In this document: in pieces, positions 1 through 7,414 of the stretch
Layout: every line of letters starts with the position of its first letter
Numbering within the stretch: position 1 is the first letter of the stretch
Notes under the pieces: model-generated
Told to the model about the DNA's origin: nothing
Database searches by the model: none
What the model saw: only the letters and a program-made list of their open reading frames with translations
Source: UBA5216 sp040081205
GTDB taxonomy: Bacteria > Pseudomonadota > Gammaproteobacteria > Burkholderiales > SG8-41
Length of the DNA stretch: 13,906 nt
Direction of reading: 5' to 3'
NCBI GenBank assembly: GCA_040081205.1
Contig: JBEBHE010000098.1
Coordinates: 1-13,906, forward strand
Position numbers and translations under genes: made by a program

Positions 1-197
1 TCGCTGATGAGCGCTTTGTCGGCGCCAATTGCGGCGCGCACCAGATCAGACGCGGAAACGCCATCATCCACGATGAAAGCGAAGTCGCGGGTGAGCGGTT
101 GCAGGTCGAGCTTTTCGAGCGGCGGTTTGGTGCGCCCCTTCGCACGTGGGGCTGGGAGCGCGTCGAGGAAGATTTCGAGCGCAAGCGCGGGCGCATC
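1..197 (-). pseudogene. pheT: PheT (phenylalanyl-tRNA synthetase beta chain) C-terminal fragment, 5'-truncated
   Basis: Reading the minus strand from 197 down to 3 gives an open frame of about 65 residues. It contains the blocks ALALEIFLDALPAPRAKG, LQPLTRDFAFIVDD and LVRAAIGADKALISD. This is the order of the end of the B3/B4-side region and the start of the C-terminal ferredoxin-fold anticodon-binding domain of PheT, the beta subunit that charges tRNA-Phe. The wording (RDFAFIVD, RAA.GADKALISD) resembles alphaproteobacterial PheT more than betaproteobacterial forms as I recall them; this is from memory, not a search. Above 197 the minus-strand frame stays open but no longer resembles PheT, because LysR sequence on the plus strand takes over. 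The gene's C-terminal end would lie left of the window. PheT is essential, so a fragment here is either an assembly or cloning chimera or the remnant of a rearrangement. Confidence 0.75.
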
Positions 198-941
198 ACA
201 CTGACGCCGGCGGGGCAATTGGTGCTGGGCTATGCCGAAAAAATTCTCGGCTTGTCGGATGAGATGGATACGCGCGTGGGCGAGCTCACCGGCGAAGTGA
301 GCGGCCCGCTGCTGCTAGGCGCAAGCATGACGATTGCGGAATTTATTCTGCCGCGCATATTAGGCGAATTCAAGGCGCTGCATCCGCAAGTGCAGACGCA
401 GATGACCGTCGCCAATTCGGAGATCATCGAAAATCGCGTCGCCGAGCTGGCACTTGATGTGGGGTTGGTGGAATCGCCGTCGCATTTGCCGAATGTGGTT
501 ACGCAAATTTGCTGTGACGACGAACTGGTGGTGATTTGCGCGCCGGATCACAAGCTGGCGAAGCGCGGCGGCGTGACGCCGCAGGAGGTGCTCGCCGAAC
601 CGATCATCAGCCGCGAGAGCGGCTCCGGCACGCGTGAATTCGCCGACAATTATTTTCGCGATAACGGCGTGATGCCGGACGAATTGAATATCGTGATGGA
701 GCTGGGGAGTCCGGAAGCCATCAAAGGCGTGGTCGAAACCGGCCTCGGCGTTGCGATCATGTCTCGCGCGACGGTGGTGAAAGAACTGCGTCTCGGCACG
801 CTGGTGGCGCTACCGCTAAAGCCGCGTTTAATCCGCAAACTTTCCGTGCTCACGCCACAGGAAAAATTTCGCTCGCGGCTGGTGTCGGCGTTTGTCGAGT
901 TTGCGCTGGCGCGCATGCGGCAAATGGCTGAGAGCGCGTAA
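174..941 (+). CDS. LysR-family transcriptional regulator, lacking its N-terminal helix-turn-helix
   Basis: The product is the effector-binding part of a LysR-type regulator. Recognisable LysR sequence begins at about 174 with FERKRGRITLTPAG, the end of the winged helix-turn-helix, followed by the linker helix (QLVLGYAEKILGLSDEM). Next comes the start of the substrate-binding fold (GPLLLGASMTIAEFILPRIL) and the full type 2 periplasmic-binding-like domain, including the ESGSGTREF and GLGVAIMSR blocks. It resembles the CysL/YwfK-like branch. The frame is open to the window edge and has a formal TTG at 99, but everything left of ~174 is the antisense of a pheT fragment and does not encode the DNA-binding helices. 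The gene is therefore 5'-truncated at the junction, and as written the product should not bind DNA. The Bug-protein gene follows 35 bp downstream in the same direction, as is common for a regulator and its target. Confidence 0.8.
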   Translation, partial: FERKRGRITLTPAGQLVLGYAEKILGLSDEMDTRVGELTGEVSGPLLLGASMTIAEFILPRILGEFKALHPQVQTQMTVANSEIIENRVAELALDVGLVESPSHLPNVVTQICCDDELVVICAPDHKLAKRGGVTPQEVLAEPIISRESGSGTREFADNYFRDNGVMPDELNIVMELGSPEAIKGVVETGLGVAIMSRATVVKELRLGTLVALPLKPRLIRKLSVLTPQEKFRSRLVSAFVEFALARMRQMAESA

Positions 942-976
942 GCACGCGAGCCGGTAAATAAGCGCTAGGAGGGAAA

Positions 977-1945
977 ATGAAAAAAATATGTAACCACTTG
1001 TTTTTATTGACTATTTTTATTGCATCCTCAGTGGTGTTTGCGCAAGCCTGGCCGTCGCGCCCGATTCGTTTCATCGTGCCGTTCCCGCCTGGCGGCGGCA
1101 CCGATGTCAATGCGCGCATGATCGCGCCGCGGCTTACGACGGCACTCGGTCAGCAAGTGGTGGTGGAAAATCGCACTGGGGCCGGCGGCATGGTCGGCAC
1201 GGAAGTGGTCGCCAAGTCCGCGCCCGACGGTTACAGCATGGTAATTGCCACCATCGGCCCGATTGCGATTAATCAAAGTCTCTATACGAAGATGACCTAC
1301 GATCCGGCGAAAGATCTTGCGCCGGTGACGATTACCGGCGAAGTGCCGAATGGTTTGGTGGTGCATCCGACGCTGCCCGCGAAATCGCTCAAGGAACTGA
1401 TCGCGCTGGCGAAACAGCGGCCGCGTGAATTGAACTACGGTTCATCGGGCGCCGGCGCGGGCGATCATCTCGCGGCGGAAATGCTCAACGTGATGGCGGG
1501 CATTCGCATGACGCACGTGCCGTACAAAGGCGGTCCGCCGGCGATGGTGGATTTGATGGCCGGCAACATTCAGTTGATTTTCGCTACGCTCGCTACCGGC
1601 ATGCCGTACATCCGCGCGGGCAGAGTGCGCACGCTCGCCGTGGCCAGTCCGCAGCGATTTGCACTATTGCCGGATGTGCCCACGGTTGCCGAAGCGGGCG
1701 TGCCGGGTTTCTCGGTCCACAATTGGGCGGGCATATTTGTTGCCGCAGGCACGCCGCGCGCGATCATCGAACGCCTTCACAGCGAAATCGTCAAAGCACT
1801 CGCCGCGCCGGACGTGCGTCAGAAATTGCTGGAGATGGGATTGGTGGCAAACACCAATACGCCGGATCAGTTCGCTACCTTTATACAATCCGAAACCGTG
1901 AAGTGGGCGAAAGTAGTGAAAGACGCCGGCATCAGGATTGATTGA
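977..1945 (+). CDS. Bug/TctC-family tripartite tricarboxylate transporter substrate-binding protein
   Basis: A 322-residue periplasmic solute-binding protein of the Bug (TctC) family, whose members bind small carboxylates such as citrate, aromatic acids or nicotinate. The start ATG has a strong Shine-Dalgarno (taggaggg, 966-973) three bases upstream. A signal peptide covers residues 1-22: KK near the start, a hydrophobic core, and cleavage predicted after VFA. The mature part opens with AWPSRPIRFIVPFPPGGGTDVNAR, the family's ligand-loop signature, shown here split as AWPSRPI and FPPGGGTDVNAR. It continues with NYGSSGAGAGDHLAAEM, HVPYKGGPPAMVDLMAG and LPDVPTVAEAGVPGF, all standard Bug blocks. 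Length is normal. No TctA or TctB membrane genes are adjacent, so it is an orphan Bug protein, which is frequent in Burkholderiales. The ligand cannot be read from the sequence. The truncated LysR upstream is its likely regulator. Confidence 0.93.
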   Translation: MKKICNHLFLLTIFIASSVVFAQAWPSRPIRFIVPFPPGGGTDVNARMIAPRLTTALGQQVVVENRTGAGGMVGTEVVAKSAPDGYSMVIATIGPIAINQSLYTKMTYDPAKDLAPVTITGEVPNGLVVHPTLPAKSLKELIALAKQRPRELNYGSSGAGAGDHLAAEMLNVMAGIRMTHVPYKGGPPAMVDLMAGNIQLIFATLATGMPYIRAGRVRTLAVASPQRFALLPDVPTVAEAGVPGFSVHNWAGIFVAAGTPRAIIERLHSEIVKALAAPDVRQKLLEMGLVANTNTPDQFATFIQSETVKWAKVVKDAGIRID

Positions 1946-1992
1946 TGGCGCGAATGCATCAGTCATCGAAACGATCTTAAAAAATAGTAATT

Positions 1993-3078
1993 TTGTCTCG
2001 TCCTATAACAGCGTCGTTTGATCTGTCCGCGCTACGCCATAACCTTGGTGTGGTGCGCCGGCACGTAAAACAATCGCGCGTGTTGGCGGTGATCAAAGCC
2101 AACGCCTATGGCCACGGCATCATGCGTGTGGCGCGCGCACTGTCGGATGCGGGCGTGGAAGGTTTCGCGCTGCTGGAATTGGATGCGGCGATTGCGCTGC
2201 GTCAGGCCGGTTTCAAACAACGCATCGTTTTGCTCGAAGGGTTTTTCGAGATGAATGAATTGGCGGTACTGGCCAAACACCGCATCGACACAGTCGTTCA
2301 CTGCGCCGAACAAATCGCGATGCTGCGCGAGGTTTCATGCGGACCCGCGGGCACGAAACTCAATGTGTTGCTCAAGCTCAACACCGGCATGAATCGCCTT
2401 GGCTTTGCCGAGCCGGCATTTCCCGGCGCGTTGGCGGCATTGCGTGCCAATGCCATAGTGGGCGAGATCACGCTCATGACGCATTTTGCCAACTCGGATG
2501 ATGCCCGCGGCGTGGCGTGGCAGATGGCGGTGTTTGAACGCGCGATTCGCGGTGAGACGCTGCCGTGCAGTCTCGCAAACTCGGCGGCCATCGTGCGCTA
2601 CCCGCAAACCCACGCCGGTTGGGTGCGCCCTGGCATCATGCTGTATGGCGCAACGCCTTTCGCCGACGTCAGTGCCGCTCAATTGAGTCTGAAGCCTGCA
2701 ATGACCCTTAGCTCGAAAATCATTGCGGTGCAAACGTTGAAGGCGGGCGACACCGTCGGCTATGGCGGTGCATACAAGGCCACGCGCGCGACGCGCATTG
2801 GCGTTGTCGCGTGCGGCTATGCAGACGGCTATCCGCGTCACGCACCCAGCGGCACGCCGGTGCTTGTGGGCGACGCGATGACTGGCACTGTGGGGCGTGT
2901 GTCGATGGACATGCTGTGTGTGGACATCACCTCGCTGCCCGGTGCGCAATCGGGCACGAGCGTCACCTTATGGGGCACAGGCAATCCGGTGGACGACGTG
3001 GCAACGGCTGCCGGCACGGTCGGGTATGAATTGCTGTGTGCGTTAGCGGCGCGTGTGCAGGTGATGGAGTATGGCTAA
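1993..3078 (+). CDS. alr: Alanine racemase
   Basis: Pyridoxal-phosphate-dependent interconversion of L- and D-alanine in the cytosol, supplying D-alanine for peptidoglycan. The 361 residues match the family's usual length. The PLP-binding Lys35 lies in AVIKANAYGHG, the fold-type III barrel follows (LKLNTGMNRLGF, LMTHFANSDD, NSAAIVRYP, VRPGIMLYG), and Tyr257 in VGYGGAY fits the position of the second catalytic base. The C-terminal domain has CGYADGYPR, GRVSMDMLCVD and YELLCALAARV. The start is TTG at 1993: a stop lies at 1978-1980, no ATG or GTG falls between them, and MSRPI.A.FDLSALRHNL is the expected N-terminus. No clear Shine-Dalgarno precedes it, so translation may be weak. Whether it is biosynthetic (alr) or catabolic (dadX) is not decided; the nearby radA and the absence of dadA favour alr. 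It overlaps the next gene by 8 bp. Confidence 0.95.
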   Translation: MSRPITASFDLSALRHNLGVVRRHVKQSRVLAVIKANAYGHGIMRVARALSDAGVEGFALLELDAAIALRQAGFKQRIVLLEGFFEMNELAVLAKHRIDTVVHCAEQIAMLREVSCGPAGTKLNVLLKLNTGMNRLGFAEPAFPGALAALRANAIVGEITLMTHFANSDDARGVAWQMAVFERAIRGETLPCSLANSAAIVRYPQTHAGWVRPGIMLYGATPFADVSAAQLSLKPAMTLSSKIIAVQTLKAGDTVGYGGAYKATRATRIGVVACGYADGYPRHAPSGTPVLVGDAMTGTVGRVSMDMLCVDITSLPGAQSGTSVTLWGTGNPVDDVATAAGTVGYELLCALAARVQVMEYG

Positions 3079-3973
3079 GACCGCGCTGGCGTCCAAAGAA
3101 AAGAGCGTAAAACACACGCCGCGCGAACGAATTGCGACGGCCTTGCATTCGCGTTTCGCGCTGCGTTTTCATACCTCGATATTGCTGCTTTGGATGTTCA
3201 GCGCAGGGCTGTTGACGACCAAGGGTCTGTTTGCTCTCGGTATGCAATCGATGTTTTTGCGTTACACCATCGCTATCGTGGTGGCGTATGGCGCGTTTTT
3301 GCTGGGCGTGCGCATCTGGCTGGCGTATGTAGGGGCGGGTGGCAGTGGTAGCGGCGGCGGCAACACGCGGCAGGCAAATAGCCGCAGTGCAGATAGTTCA
3401 ATCGACCTGCCGATTTTTTCATCTTCTGGTGGCTCGCCCGATGCATTCGGCGGCGGGGGCGGCGCCAGCGGCGGTGGTGGTGCGAGTGCGAGTTTTGACG
3501 GCGATGTGGCGCCGTCGTCGAATCTGCTGGCAATAGACGGCGCGGGATTGTCCGCATCTAGTGGCCGCGGTGACAGCGGTATTCTGAGTGACGTCGGCGG
3601 CAAGGTCGGTGATGTGGTGGGCGACATTGGTGGTGGTGACGATGGATGTCTAATCGCATTTGCCATCATGATTATTGTTGGGCTTATCGCGTTGGCGATT
3701 GGCGGCGCATTTTTTGTGATCAGCATGGGACCGGAGATTTTGATCGATGCGGCGTTTAATGCCATGCTCGCCGGCGGTCTGATCAAGGCTGGCAAAAAAG
3801 TAAGTGATCCCGACTGGATCGGCAGCGTGCTCAAGACCACCTGGGTGCCATGTGGAATTGTGTTGTTGTCAGCATGGGTATTCACCGGCATGGCAGCGGT
3901 GCTTACGCCCAACGCGCATACTTTCGGAGAAGTCATGTCGATCGTATGGCCACTGCTGCTGGAAAGTATCTGA
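3071..3973 (+). CDS. Hypothetical membrane protein with a long Gly/Ser-rich central linker
   Basis: A 300-residue protein I do not recognise. Two hydrophobic segments lie near the N-terminus (about residues 36-58 and 64-87). A low-complexity stretch at about 89-190 is rich in Gly, Ser and Asp, with runs such as GGGGGASGGGG. A strongly hydrophobic segment follows at about 193-219 (LIAFAIMIIVGLIALAIGG) and another at about 258-278. The N-terminal ~28 residues are basic. The layout is two helices, a flexible loop of about 100 residues, then two helices. DAAFNAMLAGGLIKAGKK between the last two helices could be a short conserved motif but points to no family I can name. ATG 3071 lies inside the end of alr (8 bp overlap), which suggests translational coupling and joint expression. 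The downstream gene starts 157 bp later. Coding is supported by length, position and sensible membrane topology. Confidence 0.75.
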   Translation: MAKTALASKEKSVKHTPRERIATALHSRFALRFHTSILLLWMFSAGLLTTKGLFALGMQSMFLRYTIAIVVAYGAFLLGVRIWLAYVGAGGSGSGGGNTRQANSRSADSSIDLPIFSSSGGSPDAFGGGGGASGGGGASASFDGDVAPSSNLLAIDGAGLSASSGRGDSGILSDVGGKVGDVVGDIGGGDDGCLIAFAIMIIVGLIALAIGGAFFVISMGPEILIDAAFNAMLAGGLIKAGKKVSDPDWIGSVLKTTWVPCGIVLLSAWVFTGMAAVLTPNAHTFGEVMSIVWPLLLESI

Positions 3974-4069
3974 TAGAAAACACAAATCCGTTTACGCAAG
4001 CGACGATTAGGGCAGCCGGCCACGCGCGAAAATCGATTGACGCCGGACATGCCGTTCAGATTGTGTCGC

Positions 4070-4100
4070 TTGTGAAATTGCACCTGCTCGGGTGTATGAT
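4070..4100 (+). promoter_or_regulatory. Possible sigma-70 promoter upstream of the DUF4118 gene
   Basis: TTGTGA (4070-4075) and TATGAT (4095-4100) resemble -35 and -10 elements, but the 19-base spacer is longer than the preferred 17. They sit in the 157-bp gap before the DUF4118 gene and would place a transcription start about 25 bases before its ATG. The match is weak and based on the sequence alone. Confidence 0.25.
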
Positions 4101-4130
4101 GGAACCTTCAATCACGCTGGAAGGCGCCGT

Positions 4131-4586
4131 ATGAGCACGCCAGAATCCAAAGCATGGAAAGCGGACTTTGCCGGTGGCGTTACGCCGCACGTCAATGCGC
4201 GCTGGCAGATGCGTTACGGTGTGGCGTGTGGCGTGGTGTTGGCCGCATTTTTGCTGCGATTGACGCTATTTGGCCATCTCGATACGCGTCTGCCGTTTGG
4301 ATTTTTTTTGGTGGGCGTGATGATAGTGGCGTGGTACGGCGGCCTCGGCCCTGGTCTTTTTGCCACCGCCATGGGGTTGCTGCTGGGCGGTTACTTCTTC
4401 CTGCCACGAACAGGCGCTACCGGCGCGATGGGTGAGGCAGAGCGCACTGCGATTTTGATTTACATCATCAATGCGACGCTGGTGTCGTTTTTGATGGATA
4501 ACCTGCATGCGCGCATCAAAAAGCTCGAGCTTGATAGAAGGCAAAGCGCCCCGCAGCCGCCTGCATCCGAAAATGGATCGCGTTAG
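4131..4586 (+). CDS. Small DUF4118 (KdpD-type membrane domain) protein
   Basis: A 151-residue membrane protein with four predicted helices (about residues 28-46, 55-72, 75-92 and 106-123). The block GGLGPGLFATAMGLLLGGYFF followed by LP is typical of DUF4118, the four-helix membrane module of KdpD-like sensor kinases; key residues are the GLGPGL turn at 71-76 and YFFLP at 88-92. No GAF, PAS, histidine kinase or cyclase domain follows: after a short charged helix (HARIKKLELDRR) the protein ends in a Pro/Ser-rich tail. It is therefore a stand-alone sensor-type membrane module. ATG 4131 is chosen because GGAAGG lies at 4119-4124 with suitable spacing; an in-frame ATG at 4092 lacks such a site. 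The gene lies 63 bp before radA. Its function is unknown, and it could pair with a kinase encoded elsewhere. Confidence 0.8.
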   Translation: MSTPESKAWKADFAGGVTPHVNARWQMRYGVACGVVLAAFLLRLTLFGHLDTRLPFGFFLVGVMIVAWYGGLGPGLFATAMGLLLGGYFFLPRTGATGAMGEAERTAILIYIINATLVSFLMDNLHARIKKLELDRRQSAPQPPASENGSR

Positions 4587-4620
4587 ATCCGTGTTCTGAA
4601 TTTCGCGTGCTGAGATAGAT

Positions 4621-4637
4621 AGCGCGGTCACCGCGCT
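4621..4637. repeat. 17-bp inverted repeat just upstream of radA
   Basis: AGCGCGGT and ACCGCGCT are perfect 8-base inverted arms around a single central C. They start 34 bases after the stop of the DUF4118 gene and end 12 bases before the radA ATG. As RNA this could form a 7-bp GC hairpin with a TCA loop; as DNA it could be an operator. No T-run follows, so it is not a standard intrinsic terminator. The radA start has no obvious Shine-Dalgarno after the repeat. Confidence 0.4.
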
Positions 4638-4649
4638 TGCGATACCACC

Positions 4650-6020
4650 ATGGCAAAGCCTAAAACGATTTACGTTTGTACTGAATGCGGCGGACAGTCG
4701 CCCAAATGGCAGGGGCAATGCCCGGCGTGTCAGGCGTGGAATACGCTGGTGGAGAGCGTCAATGAAACCGCGCCGACGGGCGGCAATCGTTTTGGCCTGA
4801 TCGCCGAAGCGGGCAAGCTGCAACGACTATCCGAAGTTGAGGCGCGCGAGGAAGCGCGCATACCGTCGGGCGTTTCTGAATTTGATCGAGTGCTCGGCGG
4901 CGGATTGGTTCCGGGTGGCGTGGTGTTGATCGGCGGTGATCCGGGCATCGGCAAATCGACGCTGCTGCTGCAATCGCTGGCCACGATGGGCGCTACGCGC
5001 AAAGTGCTGTATGTCAGCGGTGAAGAATCCGCGCAGCAGATTGCCCTGCGCGCGAGACGGCTGGATGCGGATGCAAAACACGTGCATGTGCTGGCCGAAA
5101 TCAATCTCGAAAAAATTCAGGCAACGATTCAAAGCGAGAAGCCGGATGTCGCGGTAATCGATTCGATTCAGACGCTGTATTCGGCAGCGCTGACTTCCGC
5201 TCCGGGTTCGGTGGCGCAGGTGCGCGAATGCGCGGCGCAGCTTACGCGCGTCGCCAAATCGGGGGCGACTACGATCATTCTGGTGGGCCATGTGACGAAA
5301 GAAGGCGCGCTTGCCGGGCCGCGCGTACTGGAACACATGGTTGATACGGTGCTGTATTTCGAAGGCGACACGCATTCGAGCTTTCGATTGATACGCGCGT
5401 TCAAAAATCGTTATGGTGCGGTGAACGAACTCGGCGTGTTCGCCATGAGCGAAAAGGGCTTGAAAGGCGTGTCGAATCCGTCGGCGCTGTTTTTATCGCA
5501 GCACAGCGGTGAAGTCGCCGGATCGTGCGTGATGGTGACGCAGGAAGGCACGCGCCCGATTCTGGTGGAGATTCAGGCGTTGGTCGATGAAGCGCATGCG
5601 CCGAATCCACGGCGTCTTTCCGTGGGACTTGAGCAGAATCGTCTGGTCTTGTTGCTGGCGGTGCTGCACCGGCACGCCGGTATCGCGTGTTTCGATCAGG
5701 ATGTGTTCATCAATGCCGTGGGTGGCGTGCGCATTACCGAACCGGCGGCTGATCTCGCGGTGATGATGGCGGTGGTGTCGTCGCTCAAGAACAAGCCGTT
5801 GCCGGAAAAACTGGTAGTGTTCGGCGAAGTAGGGCTTGCCGGTGAAGTGCGTCCGGTACAACGCGGACAGGAAAGGTTGCGCGAAGCAGCCAAACTCGGT
5901 TTCACGCACGCGTTGATTCCGAAAGCGAATAAGCCGAAGCAGTCCATCGAAGGACTCAAGATTTTTGCGGTGGAACGCATCGAAGAGGCGGTGGTCAAGT
6001 TTCGCGATGCGTTTTCTTAA
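4650..6020 (+). CDS. radA: DNA repair protein RadA
   Basis: RadA (Sms) is a RecA-like ATPase with DnaB-type helicase activity that drives branch migration during recombination repair. The 456 residues match the usual length. The order is an N-terminal zinc finger with Cys10, Cys13, Cys24 and Cys27 (VCTECGG...GQCPACQAW), then SGVSEFDRVLGGGLVPGG, Walker A GGDPGIGKST (95-104), Walker B VAVIDSIQTL (from 167), and the RadA-specific KNRYG motif at 252-256. A Lon-protease-like C-terminal domain follows (LVEIQALVDEAHAPNPRR, DVFINAVGGVRITEPAADLA, VVFGEVGLAGEVRPV). All key residues are intact. ATG 4650 gives the expected MAKPKTIYVCTECG N-terminus, although no good Shine-Dalgarno is visible. Proximity to alr is a known betaproteobacterial arrangement (recalled); here two membrane-protein genes lie between them. 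Confidence 0.97.
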   Translation: MAKPKTIYVCTECGGQSPKWQGQCPACQAWNTLVESVNETAPTGGNRFGLIAEAGKLQRLSEVEAREEARIPSGVSEFDRVLGGGLVPGGVVLIGGDPGIGKSTLLLQSLATMGATRKVLYVSGEESAQQIALRARRLDADAKHVHVLAEINLEKIQATIQSEKPDVAVIDSIQTLYSAALTSAPGSVAQVRECAAQLTRVAKSGATTIILVGHVTKEGALAGPRVLEHMVDTVLYFEGDTHSSFRLIRAFKNRYGAVNELGVFAMSEKGLKGVSNPSALFLSQHSGEVAGSCVMVTQEGTRPILVEIQALVDEAHAPNPRRLSVGLEQNRLVLLLAVLHRHAGIACFDQDVFINAVGGVRITEPAADLAVMMAVVSSLKNKPLPEKLVVFGEVGLAGEVRPVQRGQERLREAAKLGFTHALIPKANKPKQSIEGLKIFAVERIEEAVVKFRDAFS

Positions 6021-6065
6021 GAGATATTAAATAAAAACCTGGGCTTGCATTCATGGAGTGATGAC

Positions 6066-7412
6066 ATGAAAAAAGTGCTTAAGTGGATCGCTATTGCGGT
6101 ACTGTTGCTGGTGGTGTTGCCAGTAGCGGTGGTCATTGCCATCAACCTGTTCGACGACAAGATTGATCCGCAGGCAGCCGCATTGGGCGAACCTCGCGCG
6201 TCCGCGATTCCGGAGACAGAGAATGGCTATTTTGCGGTGCTTGCCATCGGGGCGCCGGACGGCGCCGATGCCGCTGCGTATGCCAGGGCCTGGATTGCTG
6301 AGGCGCGTGCGGCGGCGAAAGAAAATCGCGCCGAGAAGCGGGATGACGTTAAGCGCGCCAAGCGTCCGGATATGTGCGACGCGATACAGAAGCCGTGTCT
6401 GGCGGCTGTGCAAGAAGCAGCGGCAGACTGGACCGGAAAAATTGATGCATACCAGGAAGATCTGGCGCGCTATGAAAAGCTGATCTCGTCGCGTGCTTAC
6501 GAGGAAATCCTCGATTATCCGTTTCGTTTGGATGCGCACCTGCCTAACTACGCACCGGTGATGGCGGCACAACGCGCCTATCTGGTACGCGCGGCGTTGT
6601 CGGTTCAGGCCGGAAAAATTGAGGAGGCATTGTCGTCCGTTGAGCGCGATATTGCTTTCCAGCGTTTGATGCTCGGTAGCAGCCGCACGCTGATCGGTAA
6701 AATGGTTACGGTCGCCAGTTACACGCGGGATCTCGCGTTTCTTGCAGATTTGCTGCAAAGCCGCGCGGCAGAACTGAAACCGCACACGGCACGTTTGGCG
6801 GAAATGCTCAAGCCGATTGCGCCCGGCGCGCTGCGCATGGACGCAGCCCTCGAATCCGAGTTTGGTTTTGTAAAGCATGGCCTGCACAATCCGTCGGCGA
6901 CTGGCTTTATGGGCGGCGGCGGCAGTCCCATGGAAAGCGCGGCGCTGCATCTTTTCTACAAGCCGAATGCCACCCTTAACCAGTACTACGCCAGCCACAC
7001 GCAAATCATGGCGTCGCTGCGCGACCCTCCAGCGGTGCTGGCGGCTGAAAAGGACAAGACTGCGCCGGGGTTCGGCGAATGGAAAATCCTTCACTTCATC
7101 GACAATCCAGTGGGCAGAATATTGCTGCAAGTAGGCGCACCGACGTTTAGGCCGTATGCGCTTCGCCTGCATGATCTCGATGCGTACAACCGCTTGGTGG
7201 GGTTGGGCGTTGAAATCATTGCGGCGGATGCCGGCCTCGACGGCGCTGGTGAGATCGTTGCGAAGTCGGATGCGCGCTTTCACGATCCTTATACCGGCAA
7301 GCCGATGGCGTGGGATGCGGGCACGCGACAATTGTCGTTCAAAGCCAACGAGGGACTGGTTAGCCGCAAACCGTTCAATATGGACAAGGGCCGTTTGTAT
7401 TTGCGGCTGTAA
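6066..7412 (+). CDS. Hypothetical membrane-anchored, exported protein
   Basis: A 448-residue protein I cannot assign to a named family. MKK plus one hydrophobic segment at about residues 5-28 (VLKWIAIAVLLLVVLPVAVV) looks like an uncleaved signal anchor that leaves the rest in the periplasm. Cys104 and Cys111 (MCDAIQKPC) form a CX6C pair that could make a disulfide there. The soluble part is mostly helical and alanine-rich, with TENGYFAVLAIGAPDG after the anchor and a C-terminal block containing DPYTGKPMAWD. The start at 6066 is preferred over an upstream in-frame ATG at 6045 because GGAG lies at 6055-6058 and the signal anchor then begins normally. It lies 45 bp after radA and ends 2 bp before the next gene, implying coupled translation with the Bro-N-like gene. 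A long antisense frame exists here but looks non-coding. Confidence 0.8.
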   Translation: MKKVLKWIAIAVLLLVVLPVAVVIAINLFDDKIDPQAAALGEPRASAIPETENGYFAVLAIGAPDGADAAAYARAWIAEARAAAKENRAEKRDDVKRAKRPDMCDAIQKPCLAAVQEAAADWTGKIDAYQEDLARYEKLISSRAYEEILDYPFRLDAHLPNYAPVMAAQRAYLVRAALSVQAGKIEEALSSVERDIAFQRLMLGSSRTLIGKMVTVASYTRDLAFLADLLQSRAAELKPHTARLAEMLKPIAPGALRMDAALESEFGFVKHGLHNPSATGFMGGGGSPMESAALHLFYKPNATLNQYYASHTQIMASLRDPPAVLAAEKDKTAPGFGEWKILHFIDNPVGRILLQVGAPTFRPYALRLHDLDAYNRLVGLGVEIIAADAGLDGAGEIVAKSDARFHDPYTGKPMAWDAGTRQLSFKANEGLVSRKPFNMDKGRLYLRL

Positions 7413-7414
7413 TC

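Noticed and set aside
99..173. TTG 99 as the start of the LysR gene.
   Set aside because: The residues it adds do not resemble a LysR helix-turn-helix, and the same bases read on the minus strand give clear PheT sequence, so this part is antisense to another gene.
2335..2949. Minus-strand open frame of 204 codons inside alr.
   Set aside because: It has no recognisable content and overlaps the conserved racemase core.
3337..3500. Gly-codon-rich tract as a possible tandem DNA repeat or repeat array.
   Set aside because: Repeats are irregular GGN codons without a fixed period or spacers, so this is low-complexity coding sequence and not a repeat array.
3262..4083. Minus-strand Pro-rich open frame of 273 codons opposite the Gly-rich membrane protein.
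   Set aside because: Gly codons (GGN) read as Pro (NCC) on the other strand, which explains the Pro runs; the plus strand has a sensible membrane topology and couples to alr.
6021..6065. Terminator after radA.
   Set aside because: The 45-bp gap is AT-rich but has no stem followed by a T-run, so transcription may continue into the next gene.
6051..7331. Long minus-strand open frame (426 codons) opposite the exported hypothetical protein.
   Set aside because: It is Arg/His/Cys-rich without domains or motifs, and the plus strand has a ribosome binding site, signal anchor and coupled neighbour. It looks like a codon-bias shadow.
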